Shown here: positions 34,537-47,441 of the stretch, in pieces
How the letters are laid out: each line of letters opens with the position of its first letter
How positions within the stretch are numbered: position 1 is the stretch's first letter
Source of the DNA: Ananas comosus
Taxonomy: Eukaryota > Streptophyta > Magnoliopsida > Poales > Bromeliaceae
NCBI RefSeq assembly: GCF_001540865.1
Contig: NW_017893372.1
Span: 1 to 64,000 of the forward strand
DNA: 64,000 bases
Direction of reading: 5' to 3'
Made by a program: the position numbers and the translations under genes
The notes under the pieces: model-generated
Seen by the model: only the letters and a program-made list of their open reading frames with translations
The model's database searches: none
What the model was told of the DNA's origin: nothing

Positions 34537-37500
34537 TCTTTATTCTGTCACGCCCGGCGACCACCGCCAATTTGGACCAGGTCGTGCGCCGACGACAGCC
34601 GCCGAACGGACCGGGTTTTCCCTGTACGCGGACAGAGTCTCCCCCTGTACTTCTAGGCGTCGCAATCAAAAACAATATACAAATGTTCCAACTAGAACGG
34701 ATATCAATCCAGATTGCATAAGGAAGTATCAAATACATAAAACTTCTAGCTATTACAGCATTATCATTTCATACAACATTTTTCTTAACATTTGCTTAAC
34801 TTCCAATACAATCACATTATACATTTATACAAGTTGGTTGATTCATTCTATCTAACCCTAGGCCTTGCTGACTCGGGTAACTGCTAGCTCTGTCCGTGTA
34901 GGGCGCTATCTGCGAGCTACGGCCCTCGCCTTCGCCGCCGGCCCGCACACAGTATAACCTGAAACACCCCAAAACAATGTGGGGTGAGAACCAACTCCAT
35001 GGTTTCCATGGGTACGGCCACGCCAAGGGAAAAGTCTCGAACGATAAGGTCCCGAGGAGGCACTGCAACACCTGTAGTTCAACAATATACAATAGATATA
35101 TATATTCAATTGAAATACATGCCATGCCTCACGATATACGATATGAAAATCATGTAACTCTATGCAACAACTAGTAGATCAAACGATTCTACACTCTACT
35201 TGGCTACTTTTAGCTCATATCTTTACTCTAAGGTTCTATTACCTTAGGATCTCAACTCAGTCCACTGGCTTCTAAGGTCTCTATTACCTTAGCTTAAGCC
35301 TCTATCTCTAGCTCATGAGGGTTCCTCTACCCTATTGAAGCTAACCACCCAACTCGACTCCGAGCCAATCATCCGCGGATAGCCCGCGCACTGGCTGCTC
35401 ATCAGCCTACCGCCCCCTCTCTGTCTAAGCCTCCTAGCGGCGAAGTCGTCGCACAAGCTAAGCACGGCTCAAGTCGCATGACTTGACCATCTGGCGGCGA
35501 TCACGTTGCTCTTACCCAGCGTGAGCTCGAGACATGACACACCGTCTGGCGGCGAACGGATCGCACCACACCCAACAACGGTACATGTCAGACTTAGCCA
35601 CTTGGAAGCACCCGCATCGTACTTACCTAGCATGGATTCAGTTTGCTCTGGCGGTCTGATCCTCAAATGGCTTAACCATCCAGCAGAGAAATCGTCGCAC
35701 AAACGCCACGACAATGGTTCAAGCCCCGAGCGGTGATCTCCATGTGATCGCCCCCAATCCTCCCTCGGTATCAACCTCGACGGCGAAGTCGTCGCACACG
35801 CCTTAGCTCGATACCAGGGTCATCACAAGTCCTGGGATTCCGGAATCCACTTTCTATAGGTCGAGGGTCCATAGCCAACCCTACGCTGTCGACTTATCTC
35901 ATCCTAGTGGCTAGTACCACTATACTCAACAACCTAGGTTTCAACACTCTAGGTTCTATGTTCACATCACATAACCTAGACACAACCTCTACGTTCTCGT
36001 CATCTTTACCTAGATGTCCACTTCTAGGTTTACTAGATCGACCTATGTTTACTAACACTAGGTTCGATGCCACACCTAGACTTGTTCGACTCTAGGTTCA
36101 CTTGTTCAACCTATGTTCTTTAACACTAGGTTAGGTGCCACTCGATCTAGTTGACATCCTAGTTGTCCAATCGAGTATCTCATGTCAATCAACTCTACTC
36201 AAACTAGAGTTATCATCTAGTTTACGTGCATATATATATATAACATTATTTATATGCATCCACTTAGCATCTTTATCTATGCATTATTATTAACATGCAT
36301 TCTTTACTTGTTCTTGTCTACATGCATCAACATGATTACTTGCTTAGACATAAAGGGCGACCTAGTCTCTTCGGTAAGCACAACCCACCTTAGTTAGCTT
36401 TCTGATTGCTTGTCGACACTTGCAATCGGCCTCCCGCGGCACTCGGCACCCGTTTGGGCCCGATCTCACAGTTGCTCCCCAAGAGCGCGTCGCTTTGCCG
36501 TTTCAAGTGCTAAAGGTCTTCGTCTTGCTGCTACGGTGCTCGGGACCCAATTTCACGATTTATGGACGTCGCCTCGGCCTCCCAGGCGGAAACGAAGCTC
36601 CAAGCGTCCGTTTCTTCAATATCTTTGCAACGGCTTGTCGGATTGCCGAACCGACTCTGCCAACGTGTTTCGTTACCTACCAATTAGGTTTACGAAGGGT
36701 CAAATGAGATCAAACTCATCTATTTACAAAAACCCTCTTTGGATGCCTTAGAATGCTATTACTACAAAATCCACCAAATCGATCTATGAAATAGGAAAAA
36801 TCCATCTAAATAGCATGCTAGGGTTCCCCTCAAACCCACTTTAGAGATCAAAAAACCTATCTCTAAAGATCTACCATGAGAGGGCTTTAAGCTTACCTCT
36901 CTAGGCTTGCTCCAAAGGCAAGAAGAAGATGAAGAGGATGATGATGATGATGATCCTCTTCTTCTCTCTATCTCCTCCTTTTCTTCTTCTCTTTTCCTTT
37001 CTTTCTTTTCCTTCCTTTCTTCTTCCCCCTTTTCCTCTTCTACGAACGAAGAGAGAGAGAGACAGTGAGGGAGAGTGTGAGGGAGTGAGAGAAAGAGAGA
37101 GAGAAAGACCTCTCTAATAATGTCACGCCCCAATCCAAGCCAATTTGGTCGGGTTCGGGTCACGTCAACAGACGCCGAACGGACAGGGCCTCCCCTGTCC
37201 GCCCAAGGCTCTAACAACAGGTATAAAGTGGCAATAAACGAGAGAATTGCATATAAAATACAAGGCTTGCTCGAGGGCAAGCAACAACGGAAGCGAAAGC
37301 TCTAAGCTAAATATACATCACACATGATATTTGATTCCATTTAAACCAAATTCAAGTAAACAAGGCTACTACATTCCATTCAACCATCATATCTTTTACA
37401 TTTAGTCATCCTCCAAATACATGATTATTACACTTTTCATACTTAAATCAACAGAATAAAGTTGATACATGTATAACAAAAGGGAATGACTACAAAATGC

Positions 37501-38983
37501 ATAAAGTCCCGGTGGCCGCTACCTACTGCGCCAAACCCTTGCCTCGGTCCTCCGCCGCCCCGCTCGTACTAGGACCTGTAGGGTTAGTGGTGTGAGAACT
37601 ACAACGAAGTTCCCAGTGGGCTCGGCATCCGACCTCGCCGACTTACCCACTAGGTCTATCCAGGCATAAGTATTTCAAAGGAAGAAAAGTAACCATTACT
37701 AATGCAACTAATACTATGCCTGCAAGAAAGAAGTCAGTAGATATACAATTTCAAGGCGGTAATGGAAATGCATGCATGCTTCAATCATAATCAAGCTTTG
37801 GCTCTTACCCAATCTTACCGGTTAACTCTGTTAACCCCAATAACTCACAACCCAAAATCCCTTAATAACGGGGGACTCGAACCTCCCTAGGGACCGTCAA
37901 CTGGTGGGACTTTACCACGCCCAGTGGTGACCAACTCCGGAGCGCACCGCTCGAGGGGGAGCGACCTCCCTCAAGCCAAGACGAAATGTGAGTATCGATC
38001 TAATCCTCAACTTGAGGACTCATAGCCATTAGTCACAATGCCAATGTCATGATGGGTCTCTACCTTTTCATTCTTGCCACTCTCAAGGCTTTATCTTTGA
38101 CAATGTCAATATGGGTTAAACTATATTCAACGGTTCATCTCTCAATGCAATTCTTGTTTCTATGTCAATGACACCCTTGTTTTCTAATATCCAAGTCCAT
38201 TCTCGCATTCACACAACTTGAGGGTCCAAACACACATGTCCATTTTGGTTCTATCATTCTCTATGTTCAACTACGTTAGAAGCATATAAATGAAGTCAAA
38301 CCAAGTTCCATATGTAGCTACCCTACTATGCATCAATGGGTATATATATATATCATATATGCTCACGAATAGAGAAAACAGACATAGAAGGGAATCCAAC
38401 GATTCCGGCGTGCACCCCCCACCTCTATTAGTTGTGTGGGTGTAGATTACGGAAGCTCCCGCACTTTACGAAATCCGATTCCGGCCCTATAATCAAAATA
38501 ATGCCATATTAGGCCTTTTTGTACATGAACTTTGTTCTAACATTTTCGTAATGCTAAACGGAGTTGTCCAACGTGTTTAGGGTACCCCCAATTAGGTTTC
38601 TACGTGGTCAATTTGTCCCCGAAAAATCCTAGGGCAAAAGCCCCAAATCCAAGCCCTAACATTGCCATTTAGGGTTTCCCCTTGAATTGATCTCAACCCT
38701 AAGCAAATGGTAGCTTAGATTCACTTAGGAAGCATTCTAATAAGGTTTCCAAGCTTTTGGAACCAACCCTAAGGCTTCTAACCCAACTTCCAAGGATTCA
38801 CCATGAGAGCACCTTGAGCTCTCATGGGTACCTTGTCGTTCATGGCTCAAAAGAGCTCCTAAAACCTCTAAGGAGCACAAAGCTCCAAATCTCTTAACCA
38901 AAATCCAAACTCTAGAGGAAAACCTTACAAAACTTACCTCTAGTCCAAGCTCCACCAAGATTCTTCTTGTTGGAGAGCTCCTA

Positions 38984-41662
38984 TGTAACACACTGGACCT
39001 TTGCAAATTGCGGGGTTCGAGTGTTTGGACAGTGCCCCGAGTTTTTCCAGACTTTCTGGTGGGTCGTTGACAGTGTTCCGACCTATGGCTCGCATCCCGA
39101 GAATTGTAGTATTTTATGTAGCGCTAAGGTCACTAAAAAGTTGGACTTAGCCTATCCTCGGATTGCTTCCAGCACAAGGTGTACCGGTACACTTGTGATG
39201 GCTGTACCGGTACACACTTTGTACCGGTACGCGCTTGATGGTTGTACCGGTACACTTGTGGCAGATTACAAACCCGAGCCTCGGGTTTGCGTTTTCGTAG
39301 GATGTGTACCGGTACACTTTCCCGTGTACCGGTACACTTTGGCAGAATCTGAGCAGTTTGAACTGCAGGGGGTTTTTCGCAATTGTGGACTTCTATATGT
39401 ATCCCCCACGCCCCTAGGGCTCCTCCTGAGCTTGGAGCAGCAGGAGAGAAGGTAGGGGAGCCCTCCTCTTCACCTCTTTCATTTCTTTGATTTTTGTTTG
39501 GGTTTTTAAGAGATTAAACCCCTCTTTTGCCTCTTTTGGTTGATTTGAGGCTTTTCCCCCTTTGAGGCTTGGTTTTGGAGCAAGGTTGAGGGAAGATCCT
39601 TGGACTTGGAGAGGTTAAAGCTTGGATTGAAGCTTCTAGGAGGTAATCTACTTGCTCTCTCCCTCTAGATATGAATTTTATTGATGAATTCAAGATCAAA
39701 CCCTAGAAATGGAAATTTAGGGTTTATTTGGCCATTTTGCATCTAGGGTTTTTGGAGCTAGATTGATTGGATTAGAACCTTCCTTGGGCTTGGATTGGAA
39801 GGATTCTAGCTCTCCTTTGGAGCTTAGGAGAGGATTTTTACTCTTGGGGTGAGTTTTAGCCCTTTTGCTAAAATTGTTAAAGTTTGATCTTATGAATGAT
39901 CGTAATGCCCGTGTATCTTGTCGCTCATTACTTTTAGGGTAATTTGAGACTCGGGGACAACTTTGTTCGGCGAATCGAGACCCTACGCGACGGTTCGGTG
40001 GGTTTGACCTAGCCTACATATGAGAAATTCTCATATATGGTTATTTATGTTCCGTAAATTGAAAAAGCATGCATATTCTTATTATATACATTTATTATGA
40101 ATTTTAGAGTGCTTAAAAGGCCTATGTTATGTACGTTGGAATTTTGGACCTCTATGTAGTAGAGAGTAGCTTGGTAGGCCTATAGTTGCATTTAGCATTC
40201 TATATGAGACGTGAGTTCATGCTTCTATAGTGTAAATGAGCTTTGGATCATGCATTTAAACTTAAGTTTAATTGAGACATGAAAGATGACAAAATTGCCA
40301 TATAGAGGTATTGAACTAGAATGTATGTGAACTAGAGAGCTAATGTCATCAAGCGGCATTGAGCTCGGGACATGTGTGAACCTAGTGAGTAGGGCCATCG
40401 AGGGACTTGGGTTACATGTTGGACACCAAATTGCCTAAGTGTCATCAAGGGGCACTAGGCGTGGCAAATGCTAAAACTTCACATTGTGACTTAGACTAGA
40501 TCTTTGGGATGCTAGTTATGATACCATGTTAGAGACATGAGGATTGGATATTTGAGACTTGGACTATGCTTGCTTGCCATTTGTGCTCATTCGCACATGC
40601 TTGTGAGGGTCGCTCCCTACAAGCCGGCACTCCGGAGTTAGCCTACGCGACCTATGTTCGCTCGTGCGGTATTGAGAAGCCTACGGGGTCGAGTGGGACA
40701 GACACATTCCAAGAGTAGGAATGTCGGGCTACCACAGGCACTTAGGCGGCACAAGCTGGACTACCTTTGGTAGGTCCTTAATTGGAAATGGAAATCGACA
40801 CGGTGTTGAATATGAACAATCACTACTAGATAGGATTAGTAGTTGGATTACTTGGACACGCTTATGATATAGCATTGGTACATTTAGTATACTTGCCAAT
40901 TTCATTATTGCATCGTAGCATACTCGGTTGTTTGGATAAAGTTTACCCTTATGCATTGACATATGGCATCGTGAGGTTTACTTGCTTTTTATGTTGAGAC
41001 ATATTAGTATGCATCGGATATATTACCTTATGATAGCGTAGATGTACATTACCATAACATCATGCTTATTGGAGACATAGTAGCATAGCATTTCATTCAT
41101 GCTTCCTTCAGCAGTTTCGTGTTCGCTATTTATTGCTATTATTATTGTACTTACCCTCTTCTTTTGGGGCCTAGTGGTGCATTGAGCTGAGGTCAGTAAT
41201 TGCCCACTGGGAACTATAAATTATAGTTCTCATGCCCTCTTTTTCTCGATGTTTTACAGAGCCTTCCACTCAGGGTGAGGCCAGGGATCGAGGGAAGGGA
41301 GTTGCTTCGAGCTAGCTTCCTTCGAGGACGAGTTGCTAGGTGGTCTACCTCTCGATTTTTGTTCTCTTTGCGAGAGGTTGAGAGTTCTACCAGTGTATTA
41401 GTGACCACCGTTTTTGTGCTTTTGAGACAGATATTGTACTACTTATGACTTCTTTTATTGTCTAGCTTTACTTCTTTACCTTGGTGTAGATGTTAGAACT
41501 TTACTCGCTCTGATATCATTAGCTGCTCATTATTACACTTCTTCTATTTGTTTTATTATTTGATTTTACTTCCGCTTTTATGGTAGACGCCTTATATGTG
41601 TAGACATATGGCGGGTCTGGGCACGCTACCGGGAGGGCCTCCGCCGGTCCCGGGGCGTGACA
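38984..41662 (+). mobile_element. Solo LTR G3, inside H, target duplication TCCTA
   Basis: 2679 bp, TGTAACACACTGG to GGGGCGTGACA, with a perfect TCCTA duplication at 38979-38983 and 41663-41667. It is highly similar to G2. The palindrome cluster is at 39181-39335. It lies within H and is therefore younger. Confidence 0.95.
39181..39335. repeat. GTACCGGTAC palindrome cluster in G3
   Basis: Six perfect copies start at 39181, 39204, 39221, 39244, 39306 and 39326. A CCCGAGCCTCGGG inverted repeat lies between the fourth and fifth, as in G1 and G2. Confidence 0.92.
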
Positions 41663-43046
41663 TCCTAGAACCTCCAAGGCACCAAAATCCACCTTCTTCT
41701 CCAAGTTCTTCTTCTTCTTCTCCAAGTTCTAGAGGAGTTCTAGAGAGAGAAAGAGAGAAAATGAGAGAGGAGGAGAGAAATGGCTGTGGGAGAGAGAGGA
41801 TGGCCCATATAAAGTGTTGTGACAATTGCATTTAAACCCCTCAACTTGTTTCCCCTTGATCTGCCCAGACTGGGCGTTTTTCGCCTTCGGGGACCGGTCT
41901 CCCCGACCAGGGACCGGTTCCCGAACGGGGGTTTTCCATGACTTAGCCAAATTTTTGAGTTTTTCTGCTGTTGCGCAGCGAGGGACCGGTCTGCCCGTCA
42001 GGGACCGGTCTCCCGAGGACCGGTCTCACCACCAGGGACCGGTTGCCTCAGGATTTCCTGGCAGGCTACGCGCACGGGGACCGGTCTCTCCTTCAGGGAC
42101 CGGTCCCCGAGAGCTCAAAATCTGGGACTTAGCCAGATTTCCAAATTTGCTCTCCGGGTCCCTTTTTGCTCCGTTTATGAACTCCAATGCACTTAGGGTC
42201 CACTTTAACTCGTTCAATTACGCGTTCCGCTCGTTTTGACGGAACTCGGCACGACTTACGAGGGATGTGGTATGTTACAAATAACCCCTCTTATTTTGTA
42301 ACAAAATGCTAAGAAGCCCCTCAACTTTTCATCTCTTACACAGCCATCACTGGACATTCTGCGCGCGGAGGGACCGGTCTCGCCAACTAGGGACCGATCC
42401 CCGGGGCCTTCCCCCGCGGGCACGCGTTCGGGAACTGGTCTCTCCCTGAGAGACCGGTCCTCGGGAGATCGGTTCCTCTCGGAGAGACCGGTTCCCGAGA
42501 GTTGAACTTCCGGGACTTAGCCGATTTTCGGCCATTCTCGAGGGTGTCGTAGGCTGGGACCGGTCCCTCCTCTGCCAGGGACCGGCTGCATCAGTAACCC
42601 CGCAGCCCACCGCCGATGGAAGCGGTCTCTCACCTCCAGAGACCGGTCCCCGAGAGCAACCTCAGCCCAAAAATGTAGATTGCATTATTTGCTCTCGCGG
42701 ACTCCATTCCAATGCACTTATCGATTTTCGTGTATCCTCAGCTTTTCCAAGGCTTACCAATTCGACCATTAGTCGATTCTGGATGAAGTGCAACCCTCGA
42801 ATTTCGAGAATTCACATTGTTACAATCATACTCATATGTCTGTTCAAAGCTTGGGGTGGTCGCTCCACACAAGCAGAGCACTCCAGAGTTGTCACACGAT
42901 AGGGATAGCCTTTTTGGGTCCCGAGGGATAGCCTTTTTGGGTCCCGCAGACGGTCTTGGGCGAGTGAGCGGATCCTCCCCAAGTGAGTCGGGTGAGTGAG
43001 CTAATCCTCACCTGTGAGATTGAGGTTGAGTTGTGGAACCTATGTT

Positions 43047-43325
43047 GTGAGTCGGGCGAGTGAGCGGATCCTCTCCGTTGAGATTAGGTTGTGAGTCGGG
43101 CGAGTGAGCTGATCCTCCCCGTTGAGATTAGGTTGTGAGTCGGGCGAGTGAGCGGATCCTCCCCGTTGAGATTAGGTTGTGAGTCAGGCGAGTGAGCGGA
43201 TCCTCCCCGTTGAGATTAGGTTGTGAGTCGGGCGAGTGAGCGGATCCTCCCCGTTGAGATTAGGTTGTGAGTTGGGTGAGTGAGCAAATCCTCCCCGTTG
43301 AGACTACATAGTGAGTTGGGTGAGA
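43047..43325. repeat. 44-bp tandem repeat array in J LTR
   Basis: Units beginning GTGAGTCGGGCGAGTGAGCG occur every 44 bp at 43047, 43091, 43135, 43179, 43223, 43267 and 43311, about 6.4 copies. The middle copies are nearly identical; the last two drift to GTGAGTTGGGTGAG. Single related units occur in L's LTR, so the array expanded locally. Confidence 0.95.
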
Positions 43326-43447
43326 CAAGGACGGGGTAGCTCTTCACCTATAGGATTCGAGATCTTAGGCGGGTTAGCCTAGTGGATTGGGTAATAACAT
43401 GAATAGCATAAGTGGATTTGCATTCATACCATAATTAGACATAGTAT

Positions 43448-44290
43448 ATGTTGAGTGGATTTAAGGCCGAGGTGTATGTGAGGGTTCCGTCACCTCGAGC
43501 CGGACAGGGTGCGGTACTCCGCAGTTGAATGACTCGGGGTAGAGTCGGGTGGGTAGCTTGGACAAGGTAGAGGAAACCTTAGAGGCTAGTAGGATGCGAA
43601 CTATATAGCGAGATAGAAGTAGAATCGAGTGATCTACTTGTGATGTTACATTATCGCATGATTTGCATATAGCATGGCATTGTTGCATTCGTGAGGTAAA
43701 AGCATGATAATGTTAGTTGCATTTCTTATGATATCATATCTATTTATTGGACTAACATGTTGTTTGCCTCCTTTCGACCTGTTGGTCGAGCTTTTCCCTT
43801 GGGTGGCCGTACCCACTGGGAACCATGGAGTTGGTTCTCACCCCACGTTGTTTTGGGGTGTTACAGGTTCGCACATGAGCGGCGCGGCGGCGCGAGGCAA
43901 GGGCGTAGCTCCATAGATAGCGCGCCCTACCCCAGAGACCAGAGATAGCAGTATCCCATCGACATAGCTTAGGGGTATAGAAAAAAAAAAACAATAAAAG
44001 AACACAATTGTATCAAGTTGTATTAAATGATGTAATAACTCAGATTGCATTTGGTTGAAAAAGAATTGTAATTGGGATGTAAAGCATGTATGTGAATTCT
44101 TGTAATAGCTAGATGTTTTATTTTTATGTTTTGATACTTATGCAATCTTTTCTTGAATATTGTTCCTGTCTAGAACATCTTGTAATTGTATTGATTGCGA
44201 CGCCTAGGACGTACAGAGGAAACTCTGTCCGTTCGGCGGTCTGTCAGTGCGCCCGAACCCGACCAAATAGGCGTGGCTCGGAGCATGACA
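43448..44290 (+). mobile_element. Family-B-like LTR end inside J LTR
   Basis: This block follows 4560-5156 of the family-B LTR (TTGGTCGAGCTTTTCC, the CCACTGGGAACCATGGAG region, and the GTCCGTTCGGCGGTCTGTC block) and ends GAGCATGACA. J's own LTR then continues from 44291 to 44595. The start of the inserted LTR is not recognisable. It is either a truncated nested LTR or a recombinant LTR. Confidence 0.55.
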
Positions 44291-44601
44291 ACTTATGTAT
44301 ATATTTTGGAGATATGCCTGTGAATCTTATGTATGCACTTTGGGAGATGATAATGTAAATTAATTGTGAAATGGTTGGATGGGATTGTAATAGTTAGAAC
44401 TCTCTCTCTTGTATTGCTTGTGTAATCTAATTGCTTATACTAGCAATGATCATGTATGTTGTTTAAGTTACCTGGGCAACTTGATGTACATGATGATCTT
44501 TGTTGTTTGGCCTTGGGCGGACAGTGGAGGTGCTGTCTGTTCGGCGACTGTCAACGGGCCCGAACCAACCAAATAGGCGGTTGTGGGCCGTGATAGAGTA
44601 A

Positions 44602-44613
44602 TGGTATCAGAGC
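44602..44613 (+). other. tRNA-Met primer binding site, element J
   Basis: TGGTATCAGAGC lies six bases after J's 5' LTR. The leader runs to the gag ATG at 44953 and carries no gene. Confidence 0.92.
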
Positions 44614-44952
44614 AAGCAAAAGAGAGAAGTCTAGGATGGACCTAGGAGACCCTATGACGGTAAACCTTAAGGACATATGTGCGTGAGTGACGTGGACCTA
44701 TGTGTTGTGGCAGAATTTAAGTCAATTGGGTGTAATTGTTAGTATGTCTCTACGGGATGTTAGAGACGGATTAAAGTGATACTTGTTCTCAAATCGAGGG
44801 AGTTGTGTTGGCGGCCGACAACATAACACTACGAATTGGTTATGAGTATGCTTGTGTGCTTCCGCCGGATTTAGTATTGGGTCGGTTGGTCTTGTAATTG
44901 CGTAATGTTCGCGGGTTGAGGTAGTTAACCTAATGGTTGTGTTTCAGTAGCC

Positions 44953-45284
44953 ATGGCATCGATCAGACGCCCCGCAACGCGATCTACTCCGGCACTGCCT
45001 CTTGAGGTGCCCGAGCAAGTTGGGCCTAACCAGGTGCAGGAGTTGCGGGCGCAGATGACTGCACTAGTTGGTGTGGTGCAGCGCCAAGAGGACCGGTTTG
45101 AGCGGCTCCAGGAGTTAATGGAGCGACAAGTGACGGCGGCGACCGCGACGGCAACCGAAGGCCGTGATCCGCCCGCGCCCTCAGCTCGCGTGCCCAATGC
45201 GGCTGAGGGTGAGGGCCTTGTGGCGGCTCCGGTAGCGGCACGTCCTCTGCCGGCATGTGTTCTTCCGACGGCTTCGGGTTCTTC
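44953..45284 (+). pseudogene. gag: Element J gag, first ~110 codons
   Basis: ATG 44953 begins an open gag N-terminus: a basic start (MASIRRPATRST), LPLEVPEQVG, a coiled-coil-like stretch (VQELRAQMTALVGVVQRQED), and an Ala/Pro/Thr-rich linker. It parallels the L gag at 61084. It is cut after codon ~110 by element L at 45285; the remainder of J must lie beyond the right edge. Residues after 45284 in this frame are LTR read-through. The frame is clean, so J may have been an active family when L inserted. Confidence 0.85.
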
Positions 45285-47441
45285 TGTCACGCCCCGCCCC
45301 GAATCAAATACCAATTTGGCACGGTTCGGGCACGCCGTACGGACCGCCGAACGGACAGCACCTCTCCTGTCCGCCCAAGGCTAAGCAACCAGATCATGTA
45401 CAGTTAAGCGCCCAGGGAATGCTTAAATAACATAAATGATCGATACGATGCACACAAGTGCAATACATCTAAGAGCAAGAACCACAAGTAATATACAAGT
45501 GTATAAAGAGAGATAGTCTAACTATTACAACTATTCAATAGTTACATCATTTGATTACATTACATTTTCATCTTCCAAAATGTAGATACATGTTTTGCAA
45601 AATACATCATGGCTCTCCCATAACTATCCAAAACATCATCTAGTACACGAGGGTACTCTAATGCATAAAGGAAAAGCTACTAACTAGGCTCACTTAGGGC
45701 GCTATGCCCTTGCCGCGATCCTCGCTCGGCTCGCCCCTATGTGTACCTGTACCCCAAAACCACATGGGGTGAGAACTATATAAATATAGTTCCCAGTGGG
45801 TTTGGCCGCCGACGCCGCCGGTTTTTCCACTAGGTCTAAGCTGGCACAGATATATAGATAGAAAGGTAGATAGAAATACATTGCTACTATATCTACTATG
45901 CCATCAAATGCAAAGAATGCATGGAACATCATCTAGTAATAACCTACTATCATGCTAGTATGCTTCAACAGTGTAATAAATACAACTACAACATAGTTAT
46001 GCAGTCTACTATGTCCAATCATGGCATGAATGCAATCCACTTATGCTATTCATGTTACAACCCAATCGACTAGGCCAACTTGCCTAAGATCTCAAATCTC
46101 AAAGGTCCTAGACAAAGAGCTACCCCGCTCCTTGCCCGACTCAATCTCGAAGGTCCTAGGCAAAGAGCTACCCCGCTCCTCGCCCGACTCAATCTCGCTC
46201 TACTAAGTACGAGCTGCTACATAGTAATGGAATATACACATGCTACTATGCCTCTGTAATCATGGAATGCATGAACATAGCAATGATATTCTACTAATCA
46301 TGATACTATGCTTCAACAATAATAGAAATGAGCTAGTACATAGAGATGTATCTACAACATGCTACTATGTCTCAATGTCAACTCAAGGTATAAATGCAAA
46401 TCTTCTATGCCATTCATATTCTTTACCCAATCTGCTTGGAAATGAGCTACTACATAGTGATATATCTACAACATGCTACTATGTCTCAACAATGAGAAAA
46501 TGAGATGCTACATAGTGATGTATCTGCACATGCTACTATGCCTCAATAATCCGAATAAACGAGCTACTACATAATGCATCGTGCAACTATGCCTCGATAG
46601 TATCCAATCTCATGGCTAACCCGAAGGTTGCCAACCGCCTGGGGTCAACCCCGACTCACTCTCAATCTCATAGGTGAGGAGAATCTGCACTTGCACATCG
46701 AGACCGTCTGCGGGACAACCTATGTGAATACTCCGGAGACACTACTTCGGTGAGGCGACCATCGACAAGCGAAAACAGACTAGTGTTCAATCCCACAAGA
46801 GGATACCCTATCTACCAGGGTCAATGTGCTCTGCTGCACAATACCAAATGCATAATCAATGCCTCAAATGCACTAATGCCAAATGCATAATGTCTACACA
46901 TGACAATCGGGAAAATCTACTATCCTAGGTTCAAATGCCATAGTGTTCCACTACACTAGATTTGAGCCACTCGTTTATGTCATGATGTTATATGTGTCTT
47001 AATACACTAAATCGAATGGCACTAAGCGTTCAATATTATAGTGTCTTTGTTACACTAGTCCAAATGCCACTCGTCTAGGCCAATTACATGTCCAAGTTCA
47101 TCATCATTCTTGTCACTATAGGATTCTTGTCACAAGACCTCATCCTCATGCAACCTGAGATCAAGTGTCAAGCCCACAATGCTACACAACCTAGGTAAGA
47201 TGCAAGGAATGGAAATGTAATCATCTACTAATCCTATAATGCACAATATATCAACATATAGGAATATGATCAAGATATAGAACTTAGACATAAAAGGAAG
47301 CTCAGTTGCTTCGGGATGACACCCCCCACCTTTTAATGCTACCAAGAGGCTAGGGTTCCAATTTCGTGATTTTTGGAAGCTTTCGCCGCGAGCTGCGGCA
47401 ATCTGTACCTTAACGGCTTCGTTCTTTAATATCTTCATGTA
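45285..47441 (-). repeat. 3' LTR of element L, outer part
   Basis: It starts TGTCACGCCCCGCCCC and matches 61448-63557 of L's 5' LTR, with a few percent differences plus local indels in a repeat-rich stretch (46110-46560). It ends at ...TTCATGTA, where the CACTA element begins. The corresponding uninterrupted site is at 63545-63560. No gene is present. Confidence 0.9.

Larger units (their letters stand above)
37121..42279 (-). mobile_element. Solo LTR H, target duplication AATAA
   Basis: TGTCACGCCCC to TGTTACA on the + strand, with a perfect AATAA duplication at 37116-37120 and 42280-42284. Without nested G3 it is about 2.48 kb. ACCGGT palindromes lie at about 41893-42110. It is the same family as F and I. 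No primer site or coding sequence is present. Confidence 0.93.
18000..42824 (-). mobile_element. Gag-only Ty3/gypsy element E, with nested insertions
   Basis: Read on the minus strand: 5' LTR (42824 to 34546), tRNA-Met primer site (34536-34525), leader, gag, a non-coding block of ~1.9 kb, polypurine tract, and the first 249 bp of a 3' LTR (18249 to 18001). Without the insertions it is about 7 kb. No protease, RT, RNase H or integrase motif occurs anywhere in it. Element L has the same layout, so absence of pol is a family trait, resembling the TR-GAG class of non-autonomous plant retrotransposons. Five solo LTRs are inserted directly into it and two more within those. Confidence 0.85.
34546..42824 (-). 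repeat. 5' LTR of element E (family B), split by LTR H
   Basis: On the minus strand the LTR starts TGTAACA at 42824 and ends in the complement of TGTCACGCCC at 34546. Two pieces, 42824-42285 and 37115-34546, join across H to give about 3.1 kb, matching the solo family-B LTR at 1660-5156. It contains ACCGGT palindromes at 42370-42650, a purine/pyrimidine tract at 36910-37115 with a short GAT microsatellite near 36937, and no gene. Confidence 0.9.
42825..44595 (+). repeat. 5' LTR of element J, left end missing
   Basis: The sequence resumes inside an LTR related to L's LTR (compare 62880-62700 in reverse) and ends GGGCCGTGATA just before a primer site, so it is the end of J's 5' LTR. About 840 bp in the middle (43448-44290) resemble the family-B LTR end instead and finish in their own GCATGACA. 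Element E borders it on the left. No gene is present apart from the tandem array described separately. Confidence 0.8.

Noticed and set aside
36762..37280. 172-codon minus-strand ORF
   Set aside because: It spans the junction of E's LTR and solo LTR H, and its Ser/Glu/Lys runs come from GA/CT and GAT microsatellites.
43047..43325. CRISPR array
   Set aside because: Units are contiguous 44-bp tandem repeats with no unique spacers, in a plant LTR.
45285..45384. Tail of the J gag ORF
   Set aside because: These codons are read-through into the LTR of element L and not gag.
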